Shown piece after piece: positions 49,177 to 61,229 of a stretch of 64,000 nt of DNA. The stretch is taken from assembly GCA_023974075.1 (NCBI GenBank), contig CM043803.1, positions 2,329,495 to 2,393,494 of the forward strand. Reading direction: 5' to 3'. Below the pieces are notes generated by a model. The model saw only the letters and a program-made list of their open reading frames with translations, was not told the DNA's origin and did not search any database. How positions within the stretch are numbered: position 1 is the stretch's first letter; each line of letters opens with the position of its first letter. The stretch is from Chaenocephalus aceratus (lineage: Eukaryota; Chordata; Actinopteri; Perciformes; Channichthyidae). A program made the position numbers and the translations under genes.

Positions 49177-49857
49177 CCGAGTCCCTGACTCCTCTGGTGT
49201 GAGGGAGAGGGGCGTCCATCTTGGCCGCCTCGTGGTGTGGAGAGGGCCCGCTCTCGACAGGTGGGACGGGAGAAAAGATAAAAACACCTTGTCCTTAATC
49301 CGGAGAAAAGGACAGTGTGGGTCTTTTATTCCCGGAGAATACGTCAGTATTCTGTCCTGGTGTGGCAGTATGCACCTTTTTAATCCTTTTCCCCTCCGTG
49401 GAGGAGAGAAAAGAAAAAACTTCCTCGCTACCGTGGTGTCGGTAGAGAGGGAGCGAGCTAGCAACAGGTGTGCTGCTAGCTTAAAAAAATCGGACCTACC
49501 TTACTTTCCGGGGAAGAGAAGGGCGAGGTCGATTTTAATACTAACTGGCGTTAGTACTACCGTCTTCCTGCGAAGCAGAAGGAGTAGCCGGCGAGCGCCC
49601 GTCGACCGAAATGGGTATTTGGGTTCAGTCTGTGGACAGTGAAGCTTGCCCGGCTACTGTAGAGATGTGCTCTGAAGCGAGAAGAGGTGTTTGAATGACG
49701 CATGCGTTGTGGCGCAAGCTACTTATAGGGGGTGATTTCCCCTGACGCTGACGTCAAGATCACCAGCCAATCAGGATTGGCGTAATGAGATTGATGCTTC
49801 TGTTTCCCCCGCGATGAGGCGCATCCCATAGTGAGACATCGAACGGAGTGTTATGAA

Positions 49858-51115
49858 TAAGGTTGGGTACCGAGAACCGGTTCCGGTTCGGAACCGGTTC
49901 CAACATTTCGATTCCAACGGCATCATTTAGAAATGTGAATTTCGGTTCCGCTTTTCGATGCCTGAGGAAATGTTTCTCGCCACTCTCCGTAGCCTACTGT
50001 ATGACTGCAGCGAGGCGGGAAATGTAGCTTTGTACCTACACTTCCTACAGTGTAACCTGAGACCAGGGCCGGCCCGTTGCACTGGCATTATAGATGTTCG
50101 CCTAGGGCGCCAGATCTGTGGAGGCGCTGCGCTGACAGCTCTGGGAGGGAAAACAAATGTGTTGACCGTTGGTGCTCATCCTAATTTTCGGCCTTGATGT
50201 AACAACATTCATAATTAAGTAAATGTAACACCCTTTTCATCCCGGTTACACGTTTCATTCGCCCTGTACGATGGGCGCTGCAAGTGATGAAAATGGGGGG
50301 TGTTGGCTTATCTGGCACCCGCAGCTCACAGCCAAAGTGCGAGTGAGCGAGGGAGAAAGGGAGGGTGCACTGGAACCGGCGCTGTTGTTATTAGCATCTG
50401 GTGCTAGCTGCTCTGACGGAAGAAGAAGATGTTTCCACAATGATGTAGAGGGAGAGTCCTCTCCAGTCACACTGAGGCTGATAACTACAGCTCAGTGAGG
50501 TAAAGGACTCTGAGTGTTTAGATAGTTCACTTTAGTCTAAGTTATCTCAGTGGGTCTCAAACGTTTTGATCACAATTTATGTAAACACATATTTCCAAGG
50601 CTCTCCTTTATAATTATTGGGATAAAACAGGTTTGAAATCATTCCAATGTATACTATAGGACAGTAAACCAGACATATCGTTTTAAACTGGAGAGATAAA
50701 AAAATATGCATAAATAAAATAGTAAAATAAGATATGAATGAACAACAAAAATAAAATACGTTACATGTATTTGTTATTGGCTATGGGTTATTGGTTATGC
50801 TCACATACTTATTTAATTGTTCAAATGTAAACCGATCTTTTTCATATGGGTGTTTAGAGTTGTACCCCCTAGATCTAGTCTAGTAATTCTGCTTAAAGTG
50901 CACCAGATTGAAGCATTTTGCTTTAAAATGTTCAAACATTTCTTCCTGGTATGCCTCAGAAGGCAGATATGCTTGTTTTTCTCAACAAGAACTTAATCAT
51001 TTTTTTTACCCTGCCCCTCAAAGAATCGGAATTGAGAACCGTTAAGAACCGGAATCGAAAAGTAGAATCGGAATCGGAATCAGAATCGTGGAAATTCAAA
51101 CGATACCCAACCCTA
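49858..51115. mobile_element. hAT-type element inserted in the DIRS right terminus
   Basis: The ends TAAGGTTGGGTACCG and CGATACCCAACCCTA are flanked by an exact 8-bp duplication GTTATGAA (49850-49857, 51116-51123). The DIRS internal complementary region preserves the uninterrupted target (GTTATGAATGAGAACT in reverse complement), proving the insertion. Subterminal GGAATCGGAATCGGAATC and GGTTCCGGTTCGGAACCGG motifs are typical of these elements. 1,258 bp with no transposase. Confidence 0.85.
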
Positions 51116-51131
51116 GTTATGAATGAGAACT

Positions 51132-51904
51132 CTTTAGACTTGTTAGAAGTTCGGTGTGCTGTGCAAATGTGACTGAAGCTTCAAAACTGATATTTCTGTC
51201 GGAAAAATGTAGCAGACAAATATTCAGCAAATCACAAGCTGTGGAAGTGGCACAATGTTCAAGCACTGCATTGCTAGAACTGAGAAATGAATCTTTGATT
51301 GTTTTCAATAGCAGGGGAGGAGAATCGTGGTAGAGAATGAAAGGTCTACTGCAACAAACACAAAAGTGCACACTGCTTTATCTCCGAAACCATAATTTCA
51401 CTGACCATCTCCATGTCTCACTTTAACATTTCACTATGTGGGAACACAAGTAGTGATACAGGAAGTTGCTATTGATTAAATGCTGGTGTCGGTTATATGC
51501 ACTTGATTTTCAGAAAAAGTCTGTCCTATAGAACAAAGCAGATCCAGTGAGCTAGCTCTATCCACAGCCTAATTGTCGTCCTCAGAAAAGGACATGTTGA
51601 GAACTGTGCTAATGACTCAAGTCTGCATTTGATCATGTTGGTTTCGTCCCTTTAAAAGTGGCCATTGCATGCGTGCCTGACGTACAGGGCTTTGAGTGCA
51701 AATGTTATGTTTCAGTTGCTGTGACAATTCTGAAGGACACCCATTACTGAGGGACACAATTACAAGATTCATTACAGATCTTCCGAGATGTTCAGCTCAG
51801 ATATAGAACAGGCAGGTGGGACATAATCTCAGCTCGAGCGATAAAGAGTTGGATTGTTACTGCTAAATGTATGGTCATTTTTACAACAATATATGCACAA
51901 GGTA
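51132..51904. other. Non-coding stretch
   Basis: Nothing recognised between the DIRS right edge and the next foldback element. Confidence 0.45.
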
Positions 51905-53214
51905 ACTATAGTATGAAGGTAGATATGGTGCAAAATGCGAGAGCGTGTAAAACCTGATGTGAGCACTTGCAGAAAAAAAATCTGAGCTTGTGTGCATACA
52001 TTTACACTTGTATAAAATATCCACGTATCTGTGAACCAAATTTGAAGTCACAGAAGAAGAAAAAAAGTTGTGTAGCTTGTAGAAAAAAAATGAACTTAGT
52101 GATGAAATGTTCACTTGCAGAAAAATATATATTTTTAAAATATATTTTCCATTACAACTGCAACTTGGTTAATACAACCTCTCAAATCAGTCATTACAAC
52201 TTGACGAATCTGCTCTGTGGCAGTATAAATCGACGAATCTGCGGCCTTGACTTTTGCTACACTTCTTGCGATGAATGTGTCGCAAAAGTAATTTTCACCT
52301 GTAGATGTGGGGGAGGGAGGAGGGTTGGAGCGAAGGGGCGGAGCTATCAGAACGACAAGGCTCGGGTCAGTTACACAGTCACAGCCATAGTCAGGTCGAA
52401 CTGGATGACTGCGGGGCTAACGGTCCGTGTCTTCATGCTTATATCGACTATTGTGACTCGCTCTGCGGTTAAAACAGACGGTGCATGAATGCAGTTTTGC
52501 GGTAAGTGAAATTCGAGTACTTTTATGTGTTTATGATTTTAATCAGCCACGTAACGAATGTTAAGGCTTGGTTTCGTGCGTAAGCGAGTGGTAGCTACAT
52601 CGGTGCTAACGATGCTAATCGTAACCTGCAAGTTAAAACCATAGACTGTATATATAAAGGTTAAAACGAAATAGACAAGTGTTAAGCGTTAAGTGGGATA
52701 ATACTGTTGAACAAACGGCTTCTGTTTGAGGTTGATAAAATAAGGTCATGATCCTTGTAACTTAGAGAGATATTTCATGATGTAGGTAGGAACTGTATGC
52801 ATCGCTAAGGTTAATTTAAATCCGTTATGCTCGAGTATGTAGACAAGCTAATGTCGAAGTAGTGTATGTGAAATCAACCTCACAATAAGATGTGTGTATA
52901 TTACAATTATTAATGTCATATTTCAAGATAACTTAGATATTACAATATGGTTGGTTGAGCTGGAGTTCATTATTGAGCTTACACGTTAACGTCAGTCATA
53001 TCTGAAGAACGAACCCAAACCTTGATGTTTTTATTAATTGCATTACCAAATGGGTATCAAATAAACAGTAAGCATTGGTAACACAACTTCCAAAGTTACA
53101 GAAAAATAAAAAGGACCCTGACTCAGACAATACACAATCCAACATGTTCAACAGAAGAGAATCAGTTATATTGTTTGTAAACATGGTACTTTACATAATA
53201 TATATATATATAAA

Positions 53215-53263
53215 AGTGACTTGGAAGTACGTGACTACCAAGCCAGCATCCTCGCAATTGAGA
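53215..53263. mobile_element. Partial copy of the 53324-53883 element end
   Basis: GACTTGGAAGTACGTGACTA leading to GCATCCTCGCAATTGAGAAA is an inverted, diverged match of the left end of the neighbouring MITE, lying in the loop of the foldback element. Confidence 0.5.
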
Positions 53264-53323
53264 AACACCCACGGACCGTTAGCCCCGCAGTCATCCGGTT
53301 CGACCTGACTATGGCTGTGACTG

Positions 53324-53883
53324 TGGCCGTTTCTCAATCTCGAGGATGCTGTCTTGGTAGTCGCGTACTTCCAAGTCACTTCCTTCAGAAATGAAGCAAG
53401 TATGCTTCCAAGCCACGGCTTCGGAAAACGAAGAAGAATGGAACAGGCTAACAAGTGTGCCACTCTCTCTAACGGTTTCAACATAAAATGTACCGAAAAT
53501 AAATACCTCACGATGTCTATCTAATTATGAACTTGCTTTACTTTCACGGAACACATTTTTGGTGATAACAAATGTAACAAAGTCACATATTTACCAACAC
53601 ATGTTCTACGCCACTACATATTTACATTTAAACGTGTGCTGCGTCGGTTCAGCCAAGTTCAAGGGTTTTTGAAATTGGTCCGTGCGCAAAGCATTGTGGG
53701 GATTTTAAGGACGCGAAGTCTACCCATGTGCAGCCTCGAAAATTTCCCCCAAACCAAGGACGCGGCCTCGGTGGAATTCCAAGTATGCTGGAGATTGGAA
53801 CAGTACTTCGGCGGCACTCAATGACGTAGCATCCTTGAAATATTGGCTTGGAAGCCAGTATCCTCGAGATTGACAAACGGCCA
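53324..53883. mobile_element. MITE nested in the right arm
   Basis: The ends TGGCCGTTTCTCAATCTCGA and TCGAGATTGACAAACGGCCA form a terminal inverted repeat with one mismatch in the first 20 bases. Comparison with the left arm shows that it interrupts GACTGTGTAACTG. The target duplication is short and unclear. Confidence 0.7.
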
Positions 53884-54407
53884 GTGTGTTACTGACCCGA
53901 GCCTCGTCGTTCTGATAGCTCCGCCCCTTCGCTCCAACTCCCCTCCCTCCCCCCACATCTACAGGTGAAAATTACTTTTGCGACACATTCATCGCAAGAA
54001 GTGTAGCAAAAGTCAAGGCCGCAGATTCGTGAAGTTGTAATGACTGATTTGAGAGGTTGTATTAACCAAGTTGCAGTTGTAATGGAAAATATATTTTAAA
54101 AAAATATGTTTTTCTGCAAGTGAACATTTCATCACTAAGTTCATTTTTTTTCTACAAGCTACACAACTTTTTTTCTTCTTCTGTGACTTCAAATTTGGTT
54201 CACAGATACGTGGATATTTTATACAAGTGTAAATGTATGCACACAAGCTCAGATTTTTTTTCTGCAAGTGCTCACATCAGGTTTTACACGCTCTCGCATT
54301 TTGTACCATATCTACCTTCATACTATAGTATGGTTAAGGTTACATTAAGGTGAATAAAGTGATTAGGCACTTGTATTCTTTCAAGGATGTGTAAATGTTA
54401 TACTTAC

Positions 54408-54499
54408 ATGTCATTGGAAGAGTTTCTGCTCGCAGTGATCTCTGTCAAAGCTGGCCATGAAACTTTCTCTTTCCAGATCACAACAGAATCCAGAGTCCT
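54408..54499 (-). CDS. Candidate internal exon, unidentified gene
   Basis: On the minus strand a strong acceptor (TTTTCTTTCACAG) precedes, and a consensus donor (ACAT|GTAAGT) follows, a 92-bp segment. One frame is open throughout (contains SVVIWKEKVSWPALTEITAS); another ends in TGA two codons before the donor. I do not recognise the protein. Exon status rests on the two good splice sites only. It lies just outside the foldback element, in unique sequence. Confidence 0.35.
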
Positions 54500-55005
54500 G
54501 TGAAAGAAAAGTGTTTTTTAATACATTTGTGGCTTATATGAGGCTTCACCTAAATGAGTTAAGAATACACAGGGCAACTTTTCTAAGTTAATCTTTTTAG
54601 AACAACATTCCTTTCTTGTGTTTCAACAGAGGTTTTTTTTCTTTCTAAGCCTTTGTGTGGCTATATGTCCTCCTCATACAGTAGTCACATGTAGGGCAAC
54701 CGTCACAATATGTGCATGATTGCAGAGAAAAAGAAACCCTCTTGATGTGGCAAACTTTAACAGTGCAGTCACACTAGGAAGTGATTACCCCTCCAGGTAT
54801 TTTGGACTGAGGTTCTTGTCTGAAGTCACACCAGAGACTCATTGAGTCTATACTTAGACACAGCAGGCTTTGAGCTAAATGCTAACCTTAGCATGCTAAC
54901 ATATCCACACTAATCATTTTACCAGGAGTAATGTTTGCAAGTCACTAGTTTATTTTACCAGATTATCATGCAAACACTTCAGCAATAAAGACGAAGTACA
55001 ACTGA
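54500..55005. other. Non-coding stretch
   Basis: Single-copy-looking sequence between the candidate exon and the next hAT element. No feature seen. Confidence 0.4.
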
Positions 55006-55208
55006 GGCAGATGCAGGGGCGGACTGGCCATTGGGAATACCGGGAGTTTCCCCGGTGGGCCGGTGCTATGTGTGGGCCGGAGGGCCAAAAAAAAAATCTT
55101 TTTTTTTTTGCCTACCGGCCCACATTTGTAAGTGTTCCGGCCACTCCCTTTTTATTTTTGCTTACCTAACTAAATCCTACCGGCCCAGCCCAGCCCAGTG
55201 GGGTGTGG

Positions 55209-55345
55209 CCAGGGTTGGGTTGTAACGGAATACATGTAACGGTGTTACGTAATCAGAATACAAAAATCAAGTAACTGTATTCAGCTCGCGTTACATTTGA
55301 AAAACGAGTAATCTGATTACAGTTACTTTCGTAAACCTGAAGTGA
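55209..55345. mobile_element. Fragment of a second hAT-like element
   Basis: GGTTGGGTTGTAACGGAATA followed by repeated TGTAACG/CGTTACA motifs is a frequent hAT subterminal pattern. No matching right end or target duplication found. Confidence 0.4.
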
Positions 55346-56207
55346 ATACATTTTGGATTACTTATTAGAATTATTGGTGGAAAGATTTCCTCACAACATT
55401 TAATATTCATTACTAAAGGTACAGCCGAATCATCACAGCGCACAAAACCGCGCAGATGGACCAAAAAGGGGTGTGTGTGTTTAAAACACATCAGCCACAC
55501 CGCTCTTTAGCCTTTCTAATGATTCTGAAGGTAAACACAGTACCTGAAGGTAAACACAGCACTCTCCGGTGCGTGAAAGGCGGTGCATGAAAGGCACTGC
55601 GCGCTCCTCTTCTCAGAGGCTAAGTTAACCCTCCCGCTGCCTCCTGGTGCTGCAGAGATTTCATGAAGTGAAGGAGGTTTTCCTTCTATAAAACAGCTGT
55701 GGCCAGCAGATACTGTGAGAGTCACAGACATGAATACATAGATCAAGGCAGACTGGTGCACACACTCTCCTGTTTTGCCAATCCGGTGCTTAAACAAATA
55801 TAGCTCTACACCCCTGGCCGAAATGTCCTTAAAATGAAGTCCGAATTCAACATTTTAATTAATGTCCTGCCAACACTGGCAGGACAGAAGGCGACACGCC
55901 CTTTCTAAGCCATGTCCTCACATCCCAAGCTGCATCCCCAAAAAGTGTATTATGTTGTTACAACTGGGTTCAGGGGGAGTGGCTGTACGGCTGTACCCGT
56001 AGGATAGAAAAGGGGGAAGTGATGTCTGACTCAGAGGTCACGCAGCTGTGGAGAAGAACGTGTTGCCCACATTCTGTTACTGAGTTTAGGCTAGTTAGCT
56101 AGCAGGTTTATTGTTTTGGGTGCAGTCACTTTTGCCTCCACTTGCTGTTCAAATAAATGTTGAAAGAAAAAGTTAATCTGTTTACAGTTCTATTTTATAT
56201 GGGTGTT

Positions 56208-56264
56208 GAAGAAGAAGAAGAAGAAGAAGAAGAAGAAGAAGAAGAAGAAGAAGAAGAAGAAGAA
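56208..56264. repeat. (GAA)n microsatellite
   Basis: Nineteen uninterrupted GAA units, adjacent to the tail side of the SINE. Confidence 0.95.
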
Positions 56265-56269
56265 TTGGG

Positions 56270-56584
56270 AGGGATGAAACCCTCTTTAATGGTCACACAT
56301 GCAGAGCACACAGCACACACAGTGAAATGTGTTCTCTGCTTTTAACCCATCCTTGTACCAGGAGTCTAGTACTAGGAGCAGTGGGCAGCTATTGTACAGC
56401 GCCCGCGGAGCAATGGGAGTGAGGGGGGAAGGGGGATGTCTGGTGCCTTGCTCAAGGGCACCACGGCAGGAGGTGAACTGGGACCTCTCCAAGTAGAAGT
56501 CCACACTCCAAATAGGTCTGGTCGGGGACTTGAACCGGCAACCCTACGGCTCACAGTCCAAGCCCCTACTGACTGCCATAGATT
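56270..56584 (-). mobile_element. tRNA-derived SINE
   Basis: Read on the minus strand it starts ATGGCAGTCAGTAGGGGCTT (A-box-like TGGCnnAGTnGG form) and has GGTTGCCGGTTCAAGTCCCC (B box GGTTCAAGTCC) about 40 bases later. A unique body (GTGCCTTGCTCAAGGGCACC on the plus strand) follows, then the GAA-rich tail. This is the structure of a tRNA-derived SINE with an internal pol III promoter. Confidence 0.7.
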
Positions 56585-57269
56585 TAGTCCCTAATTTTGC
56601 TCTCAAAATGGACCAGATTGATGCATTTAACTTCAACATTTAAAAAAAAATCTTCCTGGGGGAGCTTGCCCCCGGACCCCCCTAGAGGAGGTGAAGTCCA
56701 CCATCTGCCCACACCCCCTGTTAAATTGTCTCACCCACATTGAGGATGCTTCCTACGCCTGTTTTATTCCATGTGTCAAGTCAGGCAAATTGGGTCAAAA
56801 TGTTATTGCATCAATGATCTGTTAACATTAAAATCAATACATATATGCTGTAACTATTTTGCTCTAGGCAACTCAAGGGCTCAGGTAATGTGATTACTAT
56901 ATGAATAATGGTCCAAAATAACATAAAATGCATAGGTTATTTGTTAAGTAACATACTTTCGGCGCCGGCCGGCCGATACATGCCGCACATTAAGTGGGCC
57001 TGTCTGTCAATTAATCCCCGGGCCACTTTTTCCCCCCAGTCCGCCCCTGGGCAGATGGGTCACTGGGTTTGCAGGGTTTTGGTCCTGAACTGAAGAAAAC
57101 TCAACTCTAGATGAAAGGCCAGGGTATCAATGAACTTATTACAATTCATTCTTTAGGATCTAATATTAATATGAATGTGTATTCAACATTTCCAAAAATG
57201 TCAAACTAATAGTGACGCAAAAGGAAAAGTCAAGAGATGATCTAAGTCTCCAGAAAAGAGTTTCTTCAA

Positions 57270-57655
57270 CCCTCCTATTGTCTTCGTTTTCTTCCCCTTA
57301 CGTTGGTGTTCACGGTCAAATTTGACCGGTCCTGTTTTAACTGCTGTTACATTAACACAAAAACCATTAATCATCACCACATTTCATTTAACACCCTTTC
57401 AAACTGTAAATATTGTATCAGACTGCTGGTATACATGAAAAACTGCAGTAAATATACAAAGAATAGACACTGAACATGTATTGCGTGTGCCAGGTGTGAT
57501 CAGTCTATGATACAGTCTATGGGTGTGATCCATGTGGGGGGATGGGCACATACTGTAAGAGCGGTAAATGTGTCAAATTGTTCTGTGTGTTTGTGTGTAC
57601 CAGGTGTGATTCACGTGGGGGGATGGGCACATAAGGCAGGGGGGGATAATATCTA

Positions 57656-57718
<63 letters not shown>

Positions 57719-57937
57719 ATCTGATCCGGATGGTTACTAATTCCTTTTCTTTATGGTGTTACAAAGTTGACTAAATCATCCAAAATTCAATGAAAGTGGT
57801 GATCAGCAATTTTCCATGTTCAAATGTCTACTGTGAAGGATATCATAAAGCCTTAATGCAATCGAATATCAAGCAAAAAAGTTATGATTGATGAAAGTAG
57901 TAAATCGGTCAGATTTGACCCGAAGACAACAGGAGGG
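57270..57937. mobile_element. piggyBac-type MITE
   Basis: The ends CCCTCCTATTGTCTTCG and CGAAGACAACAGGAGGG are inverted repeats, followed on the right by TTAA and on the left by TCAA (one change). Inner GTCAAATTTGACC/TCAGATTTGACCCG motifs are also inverted. Non-coding. It contains a tandem duplication (GTGGGGGGATGGGCACATA twice, 57534 and 57617) and a long GT tract. Confidence 0.7.
57659..57715. repeat. (GT)n microsatellite
   Basis: Twenty-eight uninterrupted GT units inside the MITE. Confidence 0.95.
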
Positions 57938-57941
57938 TTAA

Positions 57942-60275
57942 ACCATTTATTTCCAACTAACACTGCCACACTGGAAACAAGAATCTGAATCTATACTTCG
58001 AAGTAAGTTAACTAAAACTTGTCTTAACCAACTATATTGTCAATGTGGTAACAATTTTAAGTAGATAACACTCGGACAGCCGAGTCCTCCACCGGGCCAA
58101 AGGTGCATTCACATGCACTTCGGATTGGCCATTATATAGATAGGAAGTTGTTAGTGCAACATTGGTGTGTCCATCGGGTTTAAGGGAATCAACTTGGATG
58201 TAGACGGAAGATGTGTGACATTTTATTGTTCAGAGCATTTAAGAACAGGTCGATGGCTATTTCTGAGTTCTTGTGTCTACTTGAGGAAGAGTTCAACTTA
58301 TTTTTCCCGGTCAGGATTTTTTTTACAAAACCACAAATCTGCCGCATAATTCGGCTGTCCTCCACATTTGTATTGGGTCTTCTTTGGGTCATGCCCCAAC
58401 CTTCCATTCAATTCTTTAAAAATAGGACCAGTATTTATTCCATAATCGCGCTGACAGACAATTAAATTGAGCATAACTTTCTTGGCGAGGTACGAAAAAA
58501 AACATGCCAACTCTGGTGCTACAAACCTCGGCCTCAATCAAGCGTATTAATGACATTACCAGTTCAACCCTATTTTTGACTGCATTTTATAAACGTCACT
58601 CGGCTACCCCCATTGGCCTTGAGCGTTGGCACTTTGTCGCAAGTCGTAAACTGCAGAACCGTCCGCGTGAACATCATTCCCACAAGATTGGGCAGTAGAG
58701 TAGATAGATATGTTAATGACTGCATAATGCACAGATGGATAATAGCCCTTCTATATTAATCAATTCCCACCACAGGCTGCACAAAAATATGCACGTAGCA
58801 GCTGGGCCCTTTGAGGCTTTGATTTTGGTTTACCATTCACCGCCATTACTGAAGCCACACAATTTAAATGTAGTCAAAGGTACTGTTAGATAAGTCAAAT
58901 CTATTTCCAATGTTTTCTGCAAAGTCCCTGTGAGTATTGTATTTTCTTGATTTGGTGTAGTTTATTTAAGATGGATTTACTGTATACATTTGATGCAAAA
59001 GTGCTAAAACATCTGCTTAAAAGAGAAATTAATATTTAGTAATCCTGTAAACAGACTACAAAGATTCATTCTCTCTCCTGTGCTTTTAATTAGCCATGTG
59101 TCATTGTGGTTGAGTGTTTCATTTGCATGTGATCGTTATCAGTTAATTGCGTGTTAGTGCTGCATGCATGCAAGTGTACATACTGTTAATAGTCTTTGCT
59201 TTTCTGTAAAGTACAGTCCTTGGAATGAAATCTGTTGTATAAATAAACTGTCTATTGGCAGTGTTGTTAATCATTGTCAGGGTGTAAAAAACATTTACAG
59301 TACGAACACTATCCTCAGGCCAAACACTGACAAATGACACACACACACGCATTGTTATAAACTAGTACAAATGTAATGGTATTATTCACATCAAAGTCCA
59401 CTTTAAGTTATCAAAATTCCACAAAAACAGCCTTTGCATTTGCTTAAGTGCATATGAGGATAAACTTGGCATTCCCAACGTCATTGTACTTCAATAGTTG
59501 AACCTGATACTTCTCATTTTATAAGATTTAAAAATGAGATTAAAAGAGTGAATACACAATGTGTGTGTGATGAACTGGATTAACCCTTATATTTTCTTTC
59601 AGCTTTTATCCCTGTTTGGTCTGTTAGCTCAATATCAAGGATTTCATTCCAGCATAGCCTCTTTTGCATTCATCCAAAATGGTGTGCGTCCTTAGTTTAG
59701 ATTATACTCAAATGATGAATGTTTTATTACTGCATGAGCGTTGTGTTATGTGCACAGTTAAGCATGTAAAGCACATTGGTGGACCAAAGCAACGTGCAGG
59801 ACCACTCTTTCTTATTGTTATTTGTGATTTAAAGAACGTCAAAGAACTCTGATCAGACCTATGCCTGGAAAATAAACGTTTACTTCGTAGTCATAACAAA
59901 ACGTATTATGTCATTGTCCAAGGTCTAATTGAGATCGTGCTGAATCATACTGCTTGTCTGTCTTATAAGAGGCTGACTATTTGGATGGTTCTATATTAAA
60001 CTGTCTTTGAGGAGTGTAGTGGAGGAAAATGTGATGATAATTTCTATTCAACTCGCACGTCTGAAATTCAGCTTAACAAATAAAAAATAGATATACTTCA
60101 GTACTAGAGCACGTCATACTTGAGACAAAACGAGTGGTTTAGAGTGCTTATTCCTGACCCTTGTCTTTTGCCCTCAATTTGCTTTCATTTCCTGCACCTG
60201 TTCCATTGTCTTCTTGACCCTTTCACTGATTGTTTTCTCCCTTGTTGATATAACAAACTCCTTTGTCTAAATCAG
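57942..60275. other. Non-coding stretch
   Basis: No gene or full transposon recognised. ORFs around 58190-58540 overlap on both strands without a domain. Confidence 0.35.
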
Positions 60276-60330
60276 GGGTCAGCAACCTTTTTGATATGAA
60301 TCATATAGAGTGGTGAAGTCCCTCCCCTTC
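60268..60330. mobile_element. hAT 5' terminus fragment
   Basis: CAGGGGTCAGCAACCTTTTT has the form of a Charlie/hAT terminal repeat. No matching right end was found in the window. Confidence 0.4.
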
Positions 60331-60896
60331 CGGGGGAGCTCCATGGGACCTTATTTGGGAAAAAATATGTATTGAAGTCAATGGAGAGAGAAAGAATATA
60401 TTTCGATCCCGTTTGAATTGTGCCACAAATTACACATAATGATGTTTGTCAATTTAAAAGATAATTTTGCAAGTCAAAACAAAAAAAATGTGTCGTAAAA
60501 CTGTGAAGTAACAACATTTTTTGTGTGAAACTCTCAATGAACTACCTCTCTTGCACAACAGCACACGTCACCAAGATGGCCGTCACTACTGTCTTGCTAA
60601 ACAAGGGATTGACTACCCTCACTATCACCACAATAGCCGCGTTCACACCAATTACTTTGCCGTACTTAGTTCCCAGCACTTAGGCTGCGGCCACACGAGG
60701 ACGAATTTGGTCGTTTGCGTTACTGTTTAGTGTCATATAGACCGTTCGGCCACACGAGGACGACCGAATACGGCACTAAACGACTGAGGAAACGATAACG
60801 GGTCCCAAGGTGGATAGAAAGGCATACGCAACTCTCTGGGGGGTCAAACGGCTCCGTGTGTACGCCCTATCCGAACATTTTCAGATCACTGATAGT

Positions 60897-61128
60897 GATT
60901 GCGCAATAGCCCCGCCTCTCTCCACCTCTTCTGCTCACCTCCGCTTACCCCGCGCCATTGCTGAAGTGTTTCGCCACCAACAACAACAACAATGGCGGAT
61001 CGCAGAGTTGCTATCGTGCTCCGGACGCTATTGACCATGCTACAGTTGTTTGTGCAACATCTACAGCAATAATGATGAGGCAATAGCCCCGCCCCTCCCC
61101 ACCTCTGCTGCTCACCCCCGCGTCAAAG
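60897..61128. repeat. Direct duplication of a GC-rich segment
   Basis: GCAATAGCCCCGCCTCTCTC at ~60902 and GCAATAGCCCCGCCCCTCCC at ~61080 begin ~55-bp similar blocks. They flank the transposase start fragment. Confidence 0.7.
60992..61072 (+). pseudogene. HARBI1-type transposase, start fragment
   Basis: The ATG at 60992 opens 26 codons (MADRRVAIVLRTLLTMLQLF and a short Gln-rich end) before TAA. The pattern resembles the N-termini of fish Harbinger transposases. The following sequence is a duplicated block, so the gene is deleted after its first codons. Confidence 0.4.
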
Positions 61129-61229
61129 TAAACTGCACCCTGAATTCAGATTATTTATCTTTCTCTCGATATGGACCTAAACGCGAGTGAAGTCTAATCT
61201 GACAGGACGGAGACACGCAGCTCTGCTCT

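Larger units (their letters stand above)
36776..51131 (-). mobile_element. DIRS-type retroelement, internally deleted and split by two insertions
   Basis: Three DIRS hallmarks are visible. First, inverted terminal repeats: 36832-36972 is the inverted copy of about 49683-49830, sharing CTATAAGTAGCTTGCGCCAC. Second, an internal complementary region at 37019-37115 pairs with the outer edges of both termini. Third, a tyrosine recombinase pseudogene lies on the minus strand next to the left terminus. A cysteine-rich gag-like ORF lies at the other end. Reverse transcriptase and RNase H are not found between gag and recombinase, so the copy is internally deleted. Without the LTR element (38541-48594) and the hAT element (49858-51115) it is about 3 kb. 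Confidence 0.8.
51905..54329. mobile_element. Long-TIR foldback element
   Basis: ACTATAGTATGAAGGTAGAT at the left is mirrored by ATCTACCTTCATACTATAGT at the right. The arms remain complementary for about 530 bp (51905-52431 against 53265-53323 plus 53884-54329), down to CACGGACCGTTAGCCCCGCA. The left arm has about 40 extra bases (52204-52245). The right arm is interrupted by a 560-bp element. Open frames in the two arms are mirror copies. No transposase. Confidence 0.8.
55014..57049. mobile_element. hAT-type element with nested SINE and other insertions
   Basis: The ends CAGGGGCGGACTGGCCATTG and CCCCCCAGTCCGCCCCTG are flanked by an exact 8-bp duplication GGCAGATG (55006-55013, 57050-57057). 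The interior contains a piece starting CAGGGTTGGGTTGTAACGGA (a different hAT-like end, ~55209), a GAA microsatellite and a SINE. No transposase remains. Confidence 0.85.

Noticed and set aside
49055..49642. 195-codon plus-strand ORF
   Set aside because: GC-rich DIRS terminal region; shadow of the minus-strand gag-like frame and a 15-bp repeat, no domain.
52000..52300. ORF pair at 51967-52488 (+) and 54013-54267 (-) with the same protein
   Set aside because: Mirror copies from the arms of the foldback element, not genes.
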